Source of the DNA: Hetaerina americana
Taxonomy: Eukaryota > Arthropoda > Insecta > Odonata > Calopterygidae
Assembly (NCBI GenBank): GCA_022747635.1
Contig: JAKTNV010000236.1
Location: forward strand, 124,001 to 188,000
Length of the DNA stretch: 64,000 nucleotides
Direction of reading: 5' to 3'
The notes beneath the pieces are model-generated. The model did no database searches. It was not told the origin of the DNA and saw nothing but the letters and a program-made list of their open reading frames with translations. Position 1 is the stretch's first letter, and each line of letters starts with the position of its first letter. Both the position numbers and the translations under genes were made by a program. Positions 52,567-64,000 of this stretch are shown one piece after another.

Positions 52567-55500
52567 ATTCATTCTGGGTTTTATTTTGTTTATTTGATGA
52601 AAATGAACAACAATACACGCCTTGGATACATTTTTGTTTGATTTGTCTCGAGTGAGATTTTCACCTAAAACCTAAAGGGGGGGTATTGGCACTTTTCATG
52701 GAAAAATGTGAAAAATTAAATTTTCTAAAAATGAAATAATGCCTTCTAAACACCTCAAACATTCACTCCAAAACAGAAGATTGTAATTTTTCGCAATATT
52801 TTTAGAAATTTGGGCTCTTTTAGTAACATTAACACTTGAGCTGAAGCATCTTTTATGCTCATTTCTTGTCTTTCAGGATTAATTCTGGGTTTTATTTTGT
52901 TTATTTGATGAAAATGAACAACAATACACACCTTGGATACATTTTTGTTTGATTTGTGTTGAGTGAGATTTTCACCTAGAACCCAAAGGGGGGGGTATTG
53001 GCACTTTTCATGGAAAAATGTGAAAAATAAAATTTTCTAAAAATGAATGAAATGACTTCTAAACACCTCAAACATTCACTCTAAAACAGAAGATTGTTTT
53101 TTTCGCAATATTTTTAGAAATTTAAGCTCTTTTAGTAACATTAACACTTTCTCTGAAGCAACTTTTATGCTCATTTCTTGTCCTTCAAGATTAATTCTGG
53201 GTTTTATTTTGTTTATTTGATGAAAATGAACAACAATAGACACCATGGAAACATTTTTGTTTGATTTGTGTTGAGTGAGATTTTCACCTAAAACCCAAAG
53301 GGGGGGTATTGGAACTTTTCATGGAAAAATGTAAAAAATTAAAATTGCTAAAAATGAAATAAATGCCTTCTAAACACCTCAAACATTCACTCTAAAACAG
53401 AAAATTGTTGTTTTTCGCAATATTTTTAGAAATTAGGGCTCTTTTAGTAAAATTAACACTTGCGCTGAAGCATCTTTTATGCTCATTTCATGTCTTTCTG
53501 GATTAATTCTGGGTTTTATTTTGTTTATTTGATGAAAATGAACAACAAATAACACCATGGAAACATTTTTGTTTGATTTGTGTCGAGTGAGATTTTCACC
53601 TAGAACCCAAAGGGCGGGTATTGGCACTTTTCATGGAAAAATGTGAAAAATTAAATTTTCTAAAAATGAAATAAATGCCTTCTAAACACCTTAAACATTC
53701 ACTCTAAAACAGAAGATTGTTGTTTTTCGCAATATTTTTAGAAATTTGGGCTCTTTTAGTAACATTAACACTTTCGCTGAAGCATCTTTTATGCTCCTTT
53801 CATGTCTTTCAGGATTCATTCTGGGTTTTATTTTGTTTATTTGATGAAAATGAACAACAATACACACCATGGAAACATTTTTGTTTGATTTGTGTCAAGT
53901 GAGATTTTCACCGAAAACCCAAAGGGGGGGGTATTGGCACTTTTCATGGAAAAATGTGAAAAATTAAATTTTCTAAAAATGAAATAAATGCCTTCTAAAC
54001 ACCTCAAACATTCACTTTAAAACAGAAGATTGTTGTTTTTCGCAATATTTTTAGAAATTTGGGCTCTTTTAGTAACATTAGCACTTTCTCTGAAGCAACT
54101 TTTATGCTCATTTCTTGTCCTTCAAGATTAATTCTGGGTTTTATTTTGTTTATTTGATGAAAATGAACAACAATACACACCATGGAAATATTTTTTCTCG
54201 ATTTGTGTCGAGTGAGATTTTCACCTAGAACCCAAAGGGGGGGTATTGGCACTTTTCATGGAAAAATGTGAAAAATTAAATTTTCTAAAAATGATATAAA
54301 TGCCTTCTAAACACCTCAAACATTCACTCCAAAACAGAAGATTGTAATTTTTCGCAATATTTTTAGAAATTTGGGCTCTTTTAGTAACATTAACACTTGA
54401 GCTGAAGCATCTTTTATGCTCATTTCTTGTCTTTCAGGATTAATTCTGGGTTTTATTTTGTTTATTTGATGAAAATGAACAACAATACACACCTTGGATA
54501 CATTTTTGTTTGATTTGTGTTAAGTGAGATTTTCACCTAGAACCCAAAGGGGGGGGTATTGGCACTTTTCATGGAAAAATGTGAAAAATAAAATTTTCTA
54601 AAAATGAATGAAATGACTTCTAAACACCTCAAACATTCACTCTAAAACAGAAGATTGTTGTTTTTCGCAATATTTTTAGAAATTTGGGCTCTTTTAGTAA
54701 CATTAACACTTTCTCTGAAGCAACTTTTATGCTCATTTCTTGTCCTTCAAGATTAATTCTGGGTTTTATTTTGTTTATTTGATGAAAATGAACAACAATA
54801 GACACCATGGAAACATTTTTGTTTGATTTGTGTTGAGTGAGATTTTCACCTAGAACCCAAAGGGGGGGTATTGGAACTTTTCATGGAAAAATGTAAAAAA
54901 TTAAAATTGCTAAAAATGAAATAAATGCCTTCTAAACACCTCAAACATTCACTCTTAAACAGAAAATTGTTGTTTTTCGCAATATTTTTAGAAATTAGGG
55001 CTCTTTTAGTAAAATTAACACTTGCGCTGAAGCATCTTTTAGGCTCATTTCATGTCTTTCTGGATTAATTCTGGGTTTTATTTTGTTTATTTGATGAAAA
55101 TGAACAACAAATAACACCATGGAAACATTTTTTGTTTGATTTGTGTCGAGTGAGATTTTCACCTAGAACCCAAAGGGGGGGGTATTGGCACTTTTCATGG
55201 AAAAATGTGAAAAATTAAATTTTCTAAAAATGAAATAAATGCCTTCTAAACACCTCAAACATTCACTCTAAAACAGAAGATTGTTGTTTTTCGCAATATT
55301 TTTAGAAATTTGGGCTCTTTTTAGTAACATTAACACTTTCGCGGAAGCATCTTTTATGCTCCTTTCATGTCTTTCAGGATTCATTCTGGGTTTTATTTTG
55401 TTTATTTGATGAAAATGAACAACAATACACACCATGGAAACATTTTTGTTTGATTTGTGTCAAGTGAGATTTTCACCGAAAACCCAAAGGGGGGGGTATT

Positions 55501-55880
55501 GGCACTTTTCATGGAAAAATGTGAAAAATTAAATTTTCTAAAAATGAAATAAATGCCTTCTAAACACCTCAAACATTCACTTTAAAACAGAAGATTGTTG
55601 TTTTTCGCAATATTTTTAGAAATTTGGGCTCTTTTAGTAACATTAGCACTTTCTCTGAAGCAACTTTTATGCTCATTTCTTGTCCTTCAAGATTAATTAT
55701 GGGTTTTATTTTGTTTATTTGATGAAAATGAACAACAATACACACCATGGAAATATTTTTTCTCGATTTGTGTCGAGTGAGATTTTCACCTAGAACCAAA
55801 AGGGGGGGTATTGGCACTTTTCATGGAAAAATGTGAAAAATTAAATTTTCTAAAAATGAAATAAATGCCTTCTAAACACC
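52567..55880 (+). repeat. Pentamer higher-order repeat, period about 1561 bp
   Basis: Copy 1 is about 52760-54320 and copy 2 about 54321-55880. Order: CACTCCAAAACAG with GTAATTTTTCG; AATGACTTC with CTTTCT and ATAGACACC; AAAATTGCTAAAAATG with AATTAGGG, TTTCTGGATT and CAAATAACACC; CTTTCG with CACCGAAAACCC; TAGCACTTTCTCTG with AAATATTTTTTCTCG. The offset is 1561 at the CACTCC marker and drifts to 1565 at the last monomer through G- and A-run changes. Confidence 0.85.
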
Positions 55881-57820
55881 TCAAACATTCACTCTAAAAC
55901 AGAAGATTGTTGTTTTTCGCAATATTTTTAGAAATTTGGGCTCTTTTAGTAACATTAACACTTTCGCTGAAGCATCTTTTATGCTCCTTTCATGTCTTTC
56001 AGGATTCATTCTGGGTTTTATTTTGTTTATTTGATGAAAATGAACAACAATAACCACCATGGAAACATTTTTGTTTGATTTGTGTTGAGTGAGATTTTCA
56101 CCTAGAAACCAAAGGGCGGGTATTGGCACTTTTCATGGAAAAATGTGAAAAATTAAATTTTCTAAAAATGAAATAAATGCCTTCTAAACACCTCAAACAT
56201 TCACTCTAAAACAGAAGATTGTTGTTTTTCGCAATATTTTTAGAAATTTGGGCTCTTTTAGTAACATTAACACTTTCGCTGAAGCATCTTTTATGCTCCT
56301 TTCATGTCTTTCAGGATTCATTCTGGGTTTTATTTTGTTTATTTGATGAAAATGAACAACAATACACACCTTGGATACATTTTTGTTTGATTTGTTTCGA
56401 GTGAGATTTTCACCTAGAACCCAAAGGGGGGGGTATTGGCACCTTTCATGGAAAAATGTGAAAAATTAAATTTTCTAAAAATGAATGAAATGACTTCTAA
56501 ACACCTCAAACATTCACTCTAAAACAGAAGATTGTTGTTTTTCGCAATATTTTTAGAAATTTGGGCTCTTTTAGTAGCATTAACACCTGGGCTGAAGCAT
56601 CTTTTATGATCATTTATTGTCTTTCAGGATACATTCTGGGGTTTTATTTTGTTTATTTGATGAAAATGAACAACAATACACACCTTGGATACATTTTTGT
56701 TTGATTTGTGTCGAGTGAGATTTTCACCTAGAACCCAAAGGGGGGGGGTATTGGCACTTTTCATGGAAAAATGTGAAAAAATTAAATTTTCTAAAAATGA
56801 AATAAATGCCTTCTAAACACCTCAAACATTCACTCTAAAACAGTAGATTGTTGTTTTTCGCAATATTTTTAGAAATTTGGGCTCTTTTAGTAACATTAAC
56901 ACTTTCTCTGAAGCAACTTTTATGCTCATTTTTTGTCCTTCAAGATTAATTCTGGGTTTTATTTTGTTTATTTGATGAAAAATGAACAACAATACACACC
57001 ATGGAAACATTTTTGTTTGATTTGTGTCGAGTGAGATTTTCACCTAGAACCTAAAGGGGGGGGGTATTGGCACTTTTCATGGAAAAATGTGAAAAATTAA
57101 ATTTTCTAAAATGAAATAAATGCCTTCTGAACACCTCAAACATTCACTCTAAAACAGAAGATTTTTTGTTTTTCGCAATATTTTTAGAAATTTGGGCTCT
57201 TTTTGTAACATTAACACCTGGGCTGAATCATCTTTTATGATCATTTATTGTCTTTCAGGATACATTCTAGGTTGTATTTTGTTTATTTGATGAAAATGAA
57301 CAACAATACACACCTTGGATACATTTTTGTTTGATTTGTGTCGAGTGAGATTTTCACCTAGAACCTAAAGGGGGGGGTATTGGCACTTTTCATGGAAAAA
57401 TGTGAAAAATTAAATTTTCTAAAAATGAAATAAATGCCTTCTGAACACCTCAAACATTCACTCTAAAACAGAAGATTTTTGTTTTTCGCAATATTTTTAG
57501 AAATTTGGGCTCTTTTAGTAACATTAACACCTGGGCTGAAGCATCTTTTATGATCATTTATTGTCTTTCAGGATTCATTCTGGGTTTTATTTTGTTTATT
57601 TGATGAAAATGAACAACAATACACGCCTTGGATACATTTTTGTTTGATTTGTCTCGAGTGAGATTTTCACCTAAAACCTAAAGGGGGGGGTATTGGCACT
57701 TTTCATGGAAAAATGTGAAAAATTAAATTTTCTAAAAATGATATAAATGCCTTCTAAACACCTTAAACATTCACTCTAAAACAGAAGATTGTTGTTTTTC
57801 GCAATATTTTTAGAAATTTG

Positions 57821-57834
57821 GGTTGGGCTCCTAT
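57821..57834 (+). repeat. 5-bp tandem duplication in one monomer
   Basis: AATTTGGGTTGGGCTCC replaces AATTTGGGCTCC, a direct duplication of TTGGG in a CTCCTATGGTAAC-type monomer. Confidence 0.85.
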
Positions 57835-60800
57835 GGTAACATTAACACCTGGGCTGAAGCATCTTTTATGATCTTTTATTGTCTTTCAGGATTCATTCTG
57901 GGTTTTATTTTGTTTATTTGATGAAAATGAACAACAATACACACCTTGGATACATTTTTGTTTGATTTGTGTCGAGTGAGATTTTCACCTAGAACCCAAA
58001 GGGGGGGGTATTGGCACTTTTCATGGAAAAATGTGAAAAATTAAATTTTCTAAAAATGAAATAAATGCCTTCTAAACACCTCAAACATTCACTCTAAAAC
58101 AGAAGATTGTTGTTTTTCAAAATATTTTTAGAAATTTGGGCTCTTTTAGTAACATTAACACTTTCGCTGAAGCATCTTTTATGCTCCTTTCATGTCTTTC
58201 AGGATTCATTCGGGTTTTATTTTTTTTTATTTGATGAAAATGAACAACAATACACACCTTGGATACATTTTTGTTTGATTTGTGTTGAGTGAGATTTTCA
58301 CCTAGAACCCAAAGGGGGGGGTATTGGCACTTTTCATGGAAAAATGTGAAAAATAAAATTTTCTAAAAATGAATGAAATGACTTCTAAACACCTCAAACA
58401 TTCACTCTTAAACAGAAGATTGTTGTTTTTCGCAATATTTTTAGAAATTTGGGCTCTTTTAGTAACATTAACACTTTCTCTGAAGCAACTTTTATGCTCA
58501 TTTCTTGTCCTTCAAGATTAATTCTGGGTTTTATTTTGTTTATTTGATGAAAATGAACAACAATAGACACCATGGAAACAATTTTGTTTGATTTGTGTTG
58601 AGTGAGATTTTCACCTAGAACCCAAAGGGGGGGTATTGGAACTTTTCATGGAAAAATGTAAAAATTAAAATTGCTAAAAATGAAATAAATGCCTTCTAAA
58701 CACCTCAAACATTCACTCTTAAACAGAAAATTGTTGTTTTTCGCAATATTTTTAGAAATTAGGGCTCTTTTAGTAAAATTAACACTTGCGCTGAAGCATC
58801 TTTAATGCTCATTTCATGTCTTTCTGGATTAATTCTGGGTTTTATTTTGTTTATTTGATGAAAATGAACAACAAATAACACCATGGAAACATTTTTGTTT
58901 GATTTGTGTCGAGTGAGATTTTCACCTAGAACCCAAAGGGCGGGTATTGGCAATTTTCATGGAAAAATGTGAAAAATTAAATTTTCTAAAAATGAAATAA
59001 ATGCCTTCTAAACACCTCAAACATTCACTCTAAAACAGAAGATTGTTGTTTTTCGCAATATTTTTAGAAATTTGGGCTCTTTTAGTAACATTAACACTTT
59101 CGCGGAAGCATCTTTTATGCTCCTTTCATGTCTTTCAGGATTCATTCTGGGTTTTATTTTGTTTATTTGATGAAAATGAACAACAATACACACCATGGAA
59201 ACATTTTTGTTTGATTTGTGTCAAGTGAGATTTTCACCGAAAACCCAAAGGGGGGGGTATTGGCACTTTTCATGGAAAAATGTGAAAAATTAAATTTTCT
59301 AAAAATAAATAAATGCCTTCTAAACACCTCAAACATTCACTTTAAAACAGAAGATTGTTGTTTTTCGCAATATTTTTAGAAATTTGGGCTCTTTTAGTAA
59401 CATTAGCACTTTCTCTGAAGCAACTTTTATGCTCATTTCTTGTCCTTCAAGATTAATTCTGGTTTTATTTTGTTTATTTGATGAAAATGAACAACAATAC
59501 ACACCATGGTAATATTTTTTCTCGATTTGTGTCGAGTGAGATTTTCACCTAGAACCCAAAGGGGGGGTATTGGCACTTTTCATGGAAAAATGTGAAAAAT
59601 TAAATTTTCTAAAAATGAAATAAATGCCTTCTAAACACCTCAAACATTCACTCTAAAACAGAAGATTGTTGTTTTTTGCAATATTTTTAGAAATTTGGGC
59701 TCTTTTAGTAACATTAACACTTTCGCTGAAGCATCTTTTATGCTCCTTTCATGTCTTTCAGGATTCATTCTGGGTTTTATTTTGTTTATTTGATGAAAAT
59801 GAACAAAAATACACACCATGGAAACATTTTTGTTTGATTTGTGTTGAGTGAGATTTTCACCTAGAAACCAAAGGGCGGGTATTGGCACTTTTCATGGAAA
59901 AATGTGAAAAATTAAATTTTCTAAAAATGAAATAAATGCCTTCTAAACACCTCAAACATTCACTCTAAAACAGAAGATTGTTGTTTTTCGCAATATTTTT
60001 AGAAATTTGGGCTCTTTTAGTAACATTAACACTTTCGCTGAAGCATCTTTTATGCTCCTTTCATGTCTTTCAGGATTCATTCTGGGTTTTATTTTGTTTA
60101 TTTGATGAAAATGAACAACAATACACACCATGGAAACATTTTTGTTTGATTTGTGTCAAGTGAGATTTTCACCGAAAACCCAAAGGGGGGGTATTGGCAC
60201 TTTTCATGGAAAAATGTGAAAAATTAAATTTTCTAAAAATGAAATAAATGCCTTCTAAACACCTCAAACATTCACTTTAAAACAGAAGATTGTTGTTTTT
60301 CGCAATATTTTTAGAAATTTGGGCTCTTTTAGTAACATTAGCACTTTCTCTGAAGCAACTTTTATGCTCATTTCTTGTCCTTCAAGATTAATTCTGGGTT
60401 TTATTTTGTTTATTTGATGAAAATGAACAACAATACACACCATGGAAATATTTTTTCTCGATTTGTGTCGAGTGAGATTTTCACCTAGAACCCAAAGGGG
60501 GGGGTATTGGCACCTTTCATGGAAAAATGTGAAAAATTAAATTTTCTAAAAATGAATGAAATGACTTCTAAACACCTCAAACATTCACTCTAAAACAGAA
60601 GATTGTTGTTTTTCGCAATATTTTTAGAAATTTGGGCTCTTTTAGTAGCATTAACACCTGGGCTGAAGCATCTTTTATGATCATTTATTGTCTTTCAGGA
60701 TACATTCTGGGTTTTATTTTGTTTATTTGATGAAAATGAACAACAATACACACCTTGGATACATTTTTGTTTGATTTGTGTCGAGTGAGATTTTCACCTA

Positions 60801-63042
60801 GAACCCAAAGGGGGGGGTATTGGCACTTTTCATGGAAAAATGTGAAAAAATTAAATTTTCTAAAAATGAAATAAATGCCTTCTAAACACCTCAAACATTC
60901 ACTCTAAAACAGTAGATTGTTGTTTTTCGCAATATTTTTAGAAATTTGGGCTCTTTTAGTAACATTAACACTTTCTCTGAAGCAACTTTTATGCTCATTT
61001 TTTGTCCTTCAAGATTAATTCTGGGTTTTATTTTGTTTATTTGATGAAAATGAACAACAATACACAACATGGAAACATTTTTGTTTGATTTGTGTCGAGT
61101 GAGATTTTCACCTAGAACCTAAAGGGGGGGGTATTGGCACTTTTCATGGAAAAATGTGAAAAATTAAATTTTCTAAAAATGAAATAAATGCCTTCTGAAC
61201 ACCTCAAACATTCACTCTAAAACAGAAGATTTTTGTTTTTCGCAATATTTTTAGAAATTTGGGCTCTTTTAGTAACATTAACACCTGGGCTGAAGCATCT
61301 TTTATGATCATTTATTGTCTTTCAGGATTCATTCTGGGTTTTATTTTGTTTATTTGATGAAAATGAACAACAATACACACCATGGAAACATTTTTGTTTG
61401 ATTTGTGTCAAGTGAGATTTTCACCAAAAACCCAAAGGGGGGGGTATTGGCACTTTTCATGGAAAAATGTGAAAAATTAAATTTTCTAAAAATGAAATAA
61501 ATGCCTTCTAAACACCTCAAACATTCACTTTAAAACAGAAGATTGTTGTTTTTCGCAATATTTTTAGAAATTTGGGCTCTTTTAGTAACATTAGCACTTT
61601 CTCTGAAGCAACTTTTATGCTCATTTCTTGTCCTTCAAGATTAATTCTGGGTTTTATTTTGTTTATTTGATGAAAATGAACAACAATACACACCATGGAA
61701 ATATTTTTTCTCGATTTGTGTCGAGTGAGATTTTCACCTAGAACCCAAAGGGGGGGTATTGGCACTTTTCATGGAAAAATGTGAAAAATTAAATTTTCTA
61801 AAAATGAAATAAATGCCTTCTAAACACCTCAAACATTCACTCTAAAACAGAAGATTGTTGTTTTTCAAAATATTTTTAGAAATTTGGGCTCTTTTAGTAA
61901 CATTAACACTTTCGCTGAAGCATCTTTTATGCTCCTTTCATGTCTTTCAGGATTCATTCCGGGTTTTATTTTGTTTATTTGATGAAAATGAACAACAATA
62001 CACACCATGGAAACATTTTTGTTTGATTTGTGTCGAGTGAGATTTTCACCTAAAACCTAAAGGGGGGGTATTGGCACTTTTCATGGAAAAATGTGAAAAA
62101 TTAAATTTTCTAAAAATGATATAAATGCCTTCTAAACACCTCAAACATTCACTCCAAAACAGAAGATTGTAATTTTTCGCAATATTTTTAGAAATTTGGG
62201 CTCTTTTAGTAACATTAACACTTGAGCTGAAGCATCTTTTATGCTCATTTCTTGTCTTTCAGGATTAATTCTGGGTTTTATTTTGTTTATTTGATGAAAA
62301 TGAACAACAATACACACCTTGGATACATTTTTGTTTGATTTGTGTTGAGTGAGATTTTCACCTAGAACCCAAAGGGGGGGGTATTGGCACTTTTCATGGA
62401 AAAATGTGAAAAATAAAATTTTCTAAAAATGAATGAAATGACTTCTAAACACCTCAAACATTCACTCTAAAACAGAAGATTGTTGTTTTTCGCAATATTT
62501 TTAGAAATTTGGGCTCTTTTAGTAACATTAACACTTTCTCTGAAGCAACTTTTATGCTCATTTCTTGTCCTTCAAGATTAATTCTGGGTTTTATTTTGTT
62601 TATTTGATGAAAATGAACAACAATAGACACCATGGAAACATTTTTGTTTGATTTGTGTTGAGTGAGATTTTCACCTAGAACCCAAAGGGGGGGTATTGGA
62701 ACTTTTCATGGAAAAATGTAAAAAATTAAAATTGCTAAAAATGAAATAAATGCCTTCTAAACACCTCAAACATTCACTCTTAAACAGAAAATTGTAGTTT
62801 TTCGCAATATTTTTAGAAATTAGGGCTCTTTTAGTAAAATTAACACTTGCGCTGAAGCATCTTTTATGCTCATTTCATGTCTTTCTGGATTAATTCTGGG
62901 TTTTATTTTGTTTATTTGATGAAAATGAACAACAAATAACACCATGGAAACATTTTTGTTTGATTTGTGTCGAGTGAGATTTTCACCTAGAACCCAAAGG
63001 GCGGGTATTGGCAATTTTCATGGAAAAATGTGAAAAATTAAA

Positions 63043-63355
63043 TTTTCTAAAAATGAAATAAATGCCTTCTAAACACCTCAAACATTCACTCTAAAACAGA
63101 AGATTGTTGTTTTTCGCAATATTTTTAGAAATTTGGGCTCTTTTAGTAACATTAACACTTTCGCTGAAGCATCTTTTATGCTCCTTTCATGTCTTTCAGG
63201 ATTCATTCTGGGTTTTATTTTGTTTATTTGATGAAAATGAACAACAATACACACCATGGAAACATTTTTGTTTGATTTGTGTCAAGTGAGATTTTCACCG
63301 AAAACCCAAAGGGGGGGGTATTGGCACTTTTCATGGAAAAATGTGAAAAATTAAA
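63043..63355 (+). repeat. Representative satellite monomer (313 bp)
   Basis: Reference monomer for the landmarks. It opens with TTTTCTAAAAATG. An AATAAA hexamer sits at 63057-63062. TTTTTCGCAATATTTTTAG follows at about 63110. The subtype-defining variable box spans about 63155-63210 and contains the pyrimidine-rich GTCTTTCAG at 63191-63199. The CACACCATGG block is at about 63250. A G-run of eight is at 63311-63318. A perfect dyad, TTTTC-ATG-GAAAA, is at 63328-63340, followed by an A/T-rich segment in which GAAAA and TTTTC again face each other. The monomer start is my convention; no sequence feature defines a natural start. Confidence 0.95.
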
Positions 63356-64000
63356 TTTTCTAAAAATGAAATAAATGCCTTCTAAACACCTCAAACATTC
63401 ACTTTAAAACAGAAGATTGTTGTTTTTCGCAATATTTTTAGAAATTTGGGCTCTTTTAGTAACATTAGCACTTTCTCTGAAGCAACTTTTATGCTCATTT
63501 CTTGTCCTTCAAGATTAATTCTGGGTTTTATTTTGTTTATTTGATGAAAATGAACAACAATACACACCATGGAAATATTTTTTCTCGATTTGTGTCGAGT
63601 GAGATTTTCACCTAGAACCCAAAGGGGGGAATTGGCACTTTTCATGGAAAAATGTGAAAAATTAAATTTTCTAAAAATGAAATAAATGCCTTCTAAACAC
63701 CTCAAACATTCACTCTAAAACAGAAGATTGTTGTTTTTCGCAATATTTTTAGAAATTTGGGCTCTTTTAGTAACATTAACACTTTCGCTGAAGCATCTTT
63801 TATGCTCCTTTCATGTCTTTCAGGATTCATTCTGGGTTTTATTTTGTTTATTTGATGAAAATGAACAACAATAGACACCATGGAAACATTTTTGTTTGAT
63901 TTGTGTTGAGTGAGATTTTCACCTAGAAACCAAAGGGCGGGTATTGGCACTTTTCATGGAAAAATGTGAAAAATTAAATTTTCTAAAAATGAAATAAATG

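Larger units (their letters stand above)
32157..64000 (+). repeat. Satellite array, right arm (about 312-bp monomer)
   Basis: The same satellite resumes in the same orientation and at the same point of the monomer where the SINE interrupts it, and runs to the window edge without another interruption. About 100 monomers. This arm is more regularly organised than the left one: tetramer and octamer higher-order repeats dominate from 33 to 52.6 kb and pentamer to 13-monomer orders from 52.6 kb to the end. The array continues beyond the window, because base 64000 lies inside a monomer start box. Confidence 0.98.
55881..64000 (+). repeat. 12- to 13-monomer higher-order arrangement to the window end
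   Basis: About 56435-59980 corresponds to about 60505-63960 at offsets of 4060-4070 (AGTAGCATTAACACC at 56575/60645; AAATAAAATTTTC at 58351/62411; TCAATTTTCATGG-type monomers). Within it, the run B-C-D-E-F seen at 54.6-56.1 kb recurs at 58.35-59.9 and 62.4-63.96 kb. The middle is rearranged: the CTTTTTGTAAC/CTGAATCATC monomer at about 57.2 kb has no counterpart in the second copy, which has extra R-type and Q-type monomers at about 61.5 and 61.86 kb. Confidence 0.75.

Noticed and set aside
61..63289. Recurring + strand open frame of about 61 codons (LFFAIFLEI...), hydrophobic, once per monomer
   Set aside because: It begins at TTG, not ATG, ends at the GAGTGA found in most monomers, is broken by subtype changes in many monomers, and follows the satellite's own conservation. 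No promoter, domain or codon-level constraint is visible. It would need ribosome profiling or proteomic peptides to be reconsidered.
63043..63355. Monomer as an ancient dimer of about 156 bp
   Set aside because: TTCACTCTAAAACAGAAG and TTCACCTAGAACCCAAAG look alike, but they lie about 216 bp apart, not half a monomer, and the rest of the two halves does not align by eye.
666..63950. Recurring - strand open frame of about 82 codons (PIPALWVLGENLT...)
   Set aside because: It begins at GTG and exists only where the G-run length (seven, or the GGGCGGG form) keeps frame. It overlaps the + strand frame on the same repeat. This is a by-product of the repeat, not a gene family.
1..64000. CRISPR array or other prokaryotic repeat system
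   Set aside because: The repeating unit is about 312 bp with no unique spacers between copies, no leader and no associated genes. The embedded SINE is eukaryotic.
1..64000. CENP-B box in the monomer
   Set aside because: The TTCG occurrences (in TTTTTCGCAATATT, TTTCGCTGAAGC and TTTCGAGTGAG) are not followed by the required ANNCGGG. I saw no match by eye on either strand, though I did not scan every monomer.
1..64000. Telomeric repeat, rDNA spacer or transposon terminal repeats as the source of the array
   Set aside because: No short telomeric unit, no rRNA similarity, and no inverted or long terminal repeats bounding a coding region. The only retroposon is the SINE.

Overview
The window is one uninterrupted block of satellite DNA. 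A monomer of about 312 bp (usually 310-314 bp, roughly 30% G+C by eye) is repeated head to tail, always in the same orientation, from base 1 to base 64000: about 200 copies. The only sequence that is not satellite is a single GC-richer insertion at 31848-32156. It has a tRNA-like head with RNA polymerase III A and B boxes, an (ACT)4 tail and a target-site duplication, so it is a SINE retroposon. I see no protein-coding gene, rRNA gene, functional tRNA gene, CRISPR array or bacterial-type operon. The short open frames on both strands (about 61 codons on +, about 82 on -) recur once per monomer, begin at TTG or GTG, and switch on or off with the length of a G-run, so I treat them as by-products of the repeat.

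Organism: a eukaryote, from heterochromatin (centromeric, pericentromeric or subtelomeric). The SINE head and its GGATGGGACGTTAAA body motif look like animal SINEs, and I lean weakly towards an arthropod. The species cannot be named from this sequence.

Layout: monomers fall into recognisable subtypes, told apart by a variable box in mid-monomer (CTTTCG, CTTTCT, CTTGCG, CTTGGG, CCTGGG or CTTGAG before CTGAAGC, with linked downstream changes), by CACCATGGAAAC versus CACCTTGGATAC, by GTCGAG versus GTCAAG, and by the G-run. Subtypes recur in fixed orders, which gives a mosaic of higher-order repeats: a trimer (1-1440); a trio with a 245-bp truncated monomer (3742-5536); a 9-monomer unit of 2743 bp (10295-15467); a pentamer of 1554 bp (14912-18086) inside a 12-monomer, 3730-bp tandem duplication (15636-23095); a dimer (24410-25515); two copies 16.8 kb apart of a block of about 1.35 kb (27.7 and 44.5 kb); a tetramer series P-Q-R-S from about 29.7 kb that matures into a 2496-bp octamer duplication (36990-42200); a 2499-bp octamer duplication with almost no divergence (47712-52566); a pentamer of about 1561 bp (52.76-55.88 kb); and a 12- to 13-monomer arrangement to the window end.

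The array therefore records many unequal exchanges of different ages, one conversion-like replacement, a one-monomer deletion, a 69-bp deletion variant copied to six places, a perfect 15-bp-arm inverted repeat, and one retroposition event. Nothing here works as genes acting together. Any function would be structural or through satellite transcripts, and the sequence alone does not show which.
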